Under the pieces are notes generated by a model. It saw nothing but the letters and a program-made list of their open reading frames with translations. It ran no database searches and had not been told where the DNA came from. From Pseudomonas reactans (GTDB lineage Bacteria; Pseudomonadota; Gammaproteobacteria; Pseudomonadales; Pseudomonadaceae), in contig NZ_JACAPG010000023.1 in assembly GCF_013385825.1 (NCBI RefSeq), positions 62,001 through 126,000 of the forward strand: a stretch of DNA of 64,000 nt, written 5' to 3'. The translations under genes were made by a program, and so were the position numbers. Of this stretch, positions 62,520-64,000 are shown piece by piece (position 1 is the first letter of the stretch; each line of letters starts with the position of its first letter).

Positions 62520-64000
62520 GTGGATTTCCCTTCCCGTTTTGAAGTGATCGTCATCGGCGGCGGTCATGCCGGTACCGAGGCAGCACTGGCGTCAGCACGC
62601 ATGGGCGTAAAAACCCTGTTGTTGACGCATAACGTGGAAACCCTCGGAGCAATGAGTTGCAACCCCGCCATTGGTGGGATCGGCAAAAGCCATTTGGTCA
62701 AGGAAATCGATGCCCTTGGCGGCGTGATGGCCATGGCTACCGATAAGGGTGGTATTCAGTTTCGTGTGCTCAACAGCCGCAAAGGCCCAGCCGTAAGGGC
62801 TACCCGGGCTCAAGCCGACCGCATCCTGTACAAGGCTGCTGTGCGCGAAACCCTGGAAAACCAACCGAACCTGTGGATATTTCAGCAAGCCGCGGATGAC
62901 CTGATCGTCGAACAAGACCAGGTGCGCGGTGTTGTCACGCAAATGGGCCTGCGTTTCTTCGCGGAATCCGTGGTGTTGACCACCGGCACGTTCCTCGGCG
63001 GACTTATCCACATCGGTATGCAAAACTATTCCGGCGGTCGCGCTGGTGATCCGCCGTCGATTGCTTTGGCAAAACGCCTGCGTGAATTACCGCTGCGTGT
63101 CGGCCGCCTGAAAACCGGGACTCCGCCGCGTATCGACGGGCGTTCTGTGGATTTCTCGGTGATGACCGAACAAGCCGGCGACACGCCGATCCCGGTCATG
63201 TCGTTCATGGGCTCCAAAGAACAGCACCCGAAACAGGTGAGCTGCTGGATTACCCACACCAATGCCCGCACCCACGAAATCATCGCCGCGAACCTCGATC
63301 GTTCGCCGATGTACTCCGGGGTGATCGAAGGCATCGGCCCGCGTTATTGCCCGTCGATCGAAGACAAGATCCACCGCTTTGCCGACAAGGAAAGCCACCA
63401 GGTCTTCATCGAGCCCGAAGGCTTGACCACTCATGAGCTGTACCCGAACGGCATTTCCACTTCCCTGCCGTTCGACGTGCAAATCCAGATCGTGCAATCG
63501 ATCCGCGGCATGGAAAACGCACACATCTTGCGTCCGGGCTACGCCATCGAATACGACTATTTCGACCCGCGCGACCTGAAGTACAGCCTGGAAACCAAAG
63601 TGATTGGCGGTCTGTTCTTCGCTGGCCAAATCAACGGAACCACCGGTTACGAAGAAGCCGGCGCCCAAGGTTTGCTGGCCGGGACCAACGCCGCATTGCG
63701 TGCACAGGGCAAAGACAGCTGGTGCCCGCGTCGCGACGAAGCGTATATCGGCGTATTGGTCGATGACCTGATTACCCTGGGCACCCAGGAACCGTACCGG
63801 ATGTTCACTTCCCGGGCGGAATACCGTTTGATCCTGCGCGAAGACAACGCCGACCTGCGCCTGACCGAAAAAGGTCGCGAACTCGGCCTGGTCGATGATG
63901 TGCGCTGGGAAGCCTTCTGCAAAAAACGCGAAAGCATTGCGTTGGAAGAACAGCGTCTGAAAAGCACCTGGGTTCGCCCTGGCACCGAACAAGGCGACGC
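62520..64000 (+). CDS. mnmG: tRNA uridine 5-carboxymethylaminomethyl modification enzyme MnmG (partial, runs off window)
   Basis: FAD-dependent partner of MnmE for U34 modification. The visible 494 codons start at GTG 62520 (MDFPSRFEVIVIGGGHAGTE); GTG 62517 is an alternative, and GAGG is six bases before 62520. The dinucleotide loop GGGHAGTEAA, the CNPAIGGIGKSHLVKEIDALGG block and the second FAD region GLFFAGQINGTTGYEEAGAQG are intact. The 3' end lies beyond base 64000, so the gene is truncated only by the window. Confidence 0.97.
   Translation, partial: MDFPSRFEVIVIGGGHAGTEAALASARMGVKTLLLTHNVETLGAMSCNPAIGGIGKSHLVKEIDALGGVMAMATDKGGIQFRVLNSRKGPAVRATRAQADRILYKAAVRETLENQPNLWIFQQAADDLIVEQDQVRGVVTQMGLRFFAESVVLTTGTFLGGLIHIGMQNYSGGRAGDPPSIALAKRLRELPLRVGRLKTGTPPRIDGRSVDFSVMTEQAGDTPIPVMSFMGSKEQHPKQVSCWITHTNARTHEIIAANLDRSPMYSGVIEGIGPRYCPSIEDKIHRFADKESHQVFIEPEGLTTHELYPNGISTSLPFDVQIQIVQSIRGMENAHILRPGYAIEYDYFDPRDLKYSLETKVIGGLFFAGQINGTTGYEEAGAQGLLAGTNAALRAQGKDSWCPRRDEAYIGVLVDDLITLGTQEPYRMFTSRAEYRLILREDNADLRLTEKGRELGLVDDVRWEAFCKKRESIALEEQRLKSTWVRPGTEQGD

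Overview
The window is a stretch of a Pseudomonas chromosome, most likely of the P. fluorescens group, spanning the replication origin. The evidence is the gene order mnmG-mnmE-yidC-yidD-rnpA-rpmH / oriC / dnaA-dnaN-recF-gyrB, followed by a block with the typical Pseudomonas origin-proximal order: acyltransferase, gmhB, glyS-glyQ, tag, lpxL, trkA-rsmB-fmt-def, PA0020-like gene, dprA, tsaC, qor, hemF-aroE, betC locus, trpI-trpBA. High GC with C/G-ending codons and many fluorescens-type REP elements (core GTAGGAGCnGGCTTGC) agree with this. The sequence is chromosomal throughout. I see no insertion sequence, prophage, CRISPR array, tRNA or rRNA.

Layout. 1-6 kb: beta-carbonic anhydrase, a radical SAM protein with a LexA-type operator, and a three-gene membrane gluconate-2-dehydrogenase-type complex (minus strand). 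6-14.3 kb: a periplasmic tyrosine phosphatase, two related M3 oligopeptidases (a divergent paralogue and prlC) flanking a YheV zinc-ribbon protein, a gamma-carbonic anhydrase with a HAD phosphatase, a lipoprotein aminopeptidase and a small lipoprotein. 14.3-17.5 kb: small stress and envelope genes (two DUF1161, OsmC, LLM oxidoreductase, dodecin, DUF883). 17.5-21.1 kb: trpI divergent from trpBA, then a CigR/RcnB-like protein. 21.2-25.4 kb: D-galactonate catabolism (dgoK, dgoA, dgoD, transporter). 25.5-31.1 kb: choline-sulfate use (LysR regulator, betC, choX) and a SulP transporter. 31.2-47.5 kb: core housekeeping genes for haem and shikimate synthesis, tRNA modification, translation, K+ uptake, lipid A and phospholipid acylation, and heptose synthesis. 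47.7-51.1 kb: a CHASE2 histidine kinase and divergent OmpR-type response regulator, placed between the acyltransferase and gyrB. 51.2-64 kb: gyrB-recF-dnaN-dnaA, oriC, rpmH-rnpA-yidD-yidC, mnmE, a second cluster of DnaA-box-like sites, and the start of mnmG, which runs off the window.

How it works together. The origin block supplies replication initiation and clamp, gyrase, ribosomal protein L34, RNase P protein, membrane insertase and the MnmE/MnmG tRNA-U34 enzymes. The accessory blocks are catabolic: gluconate oxidation at the membrane, galactonate breakdown to pyruvate and glyceraldehyde-3-phosphate, and release of choline and sulfate from choline-O-sulfate next to a choline-binding protein and a sulfate-type transporter.

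I did not find a clearly new multi-gene system. The most notable items are the LexA-like operator nested in a perfect palindrome that contains the ribosome binding site of the radical SAM gene; the gene remnant fused in position to the CHASE2 kinase operon; a PA0020-type protein that seems to lack its LysM domain; the diverged M3 peptidase duplicate; and the two origin-like clusters.
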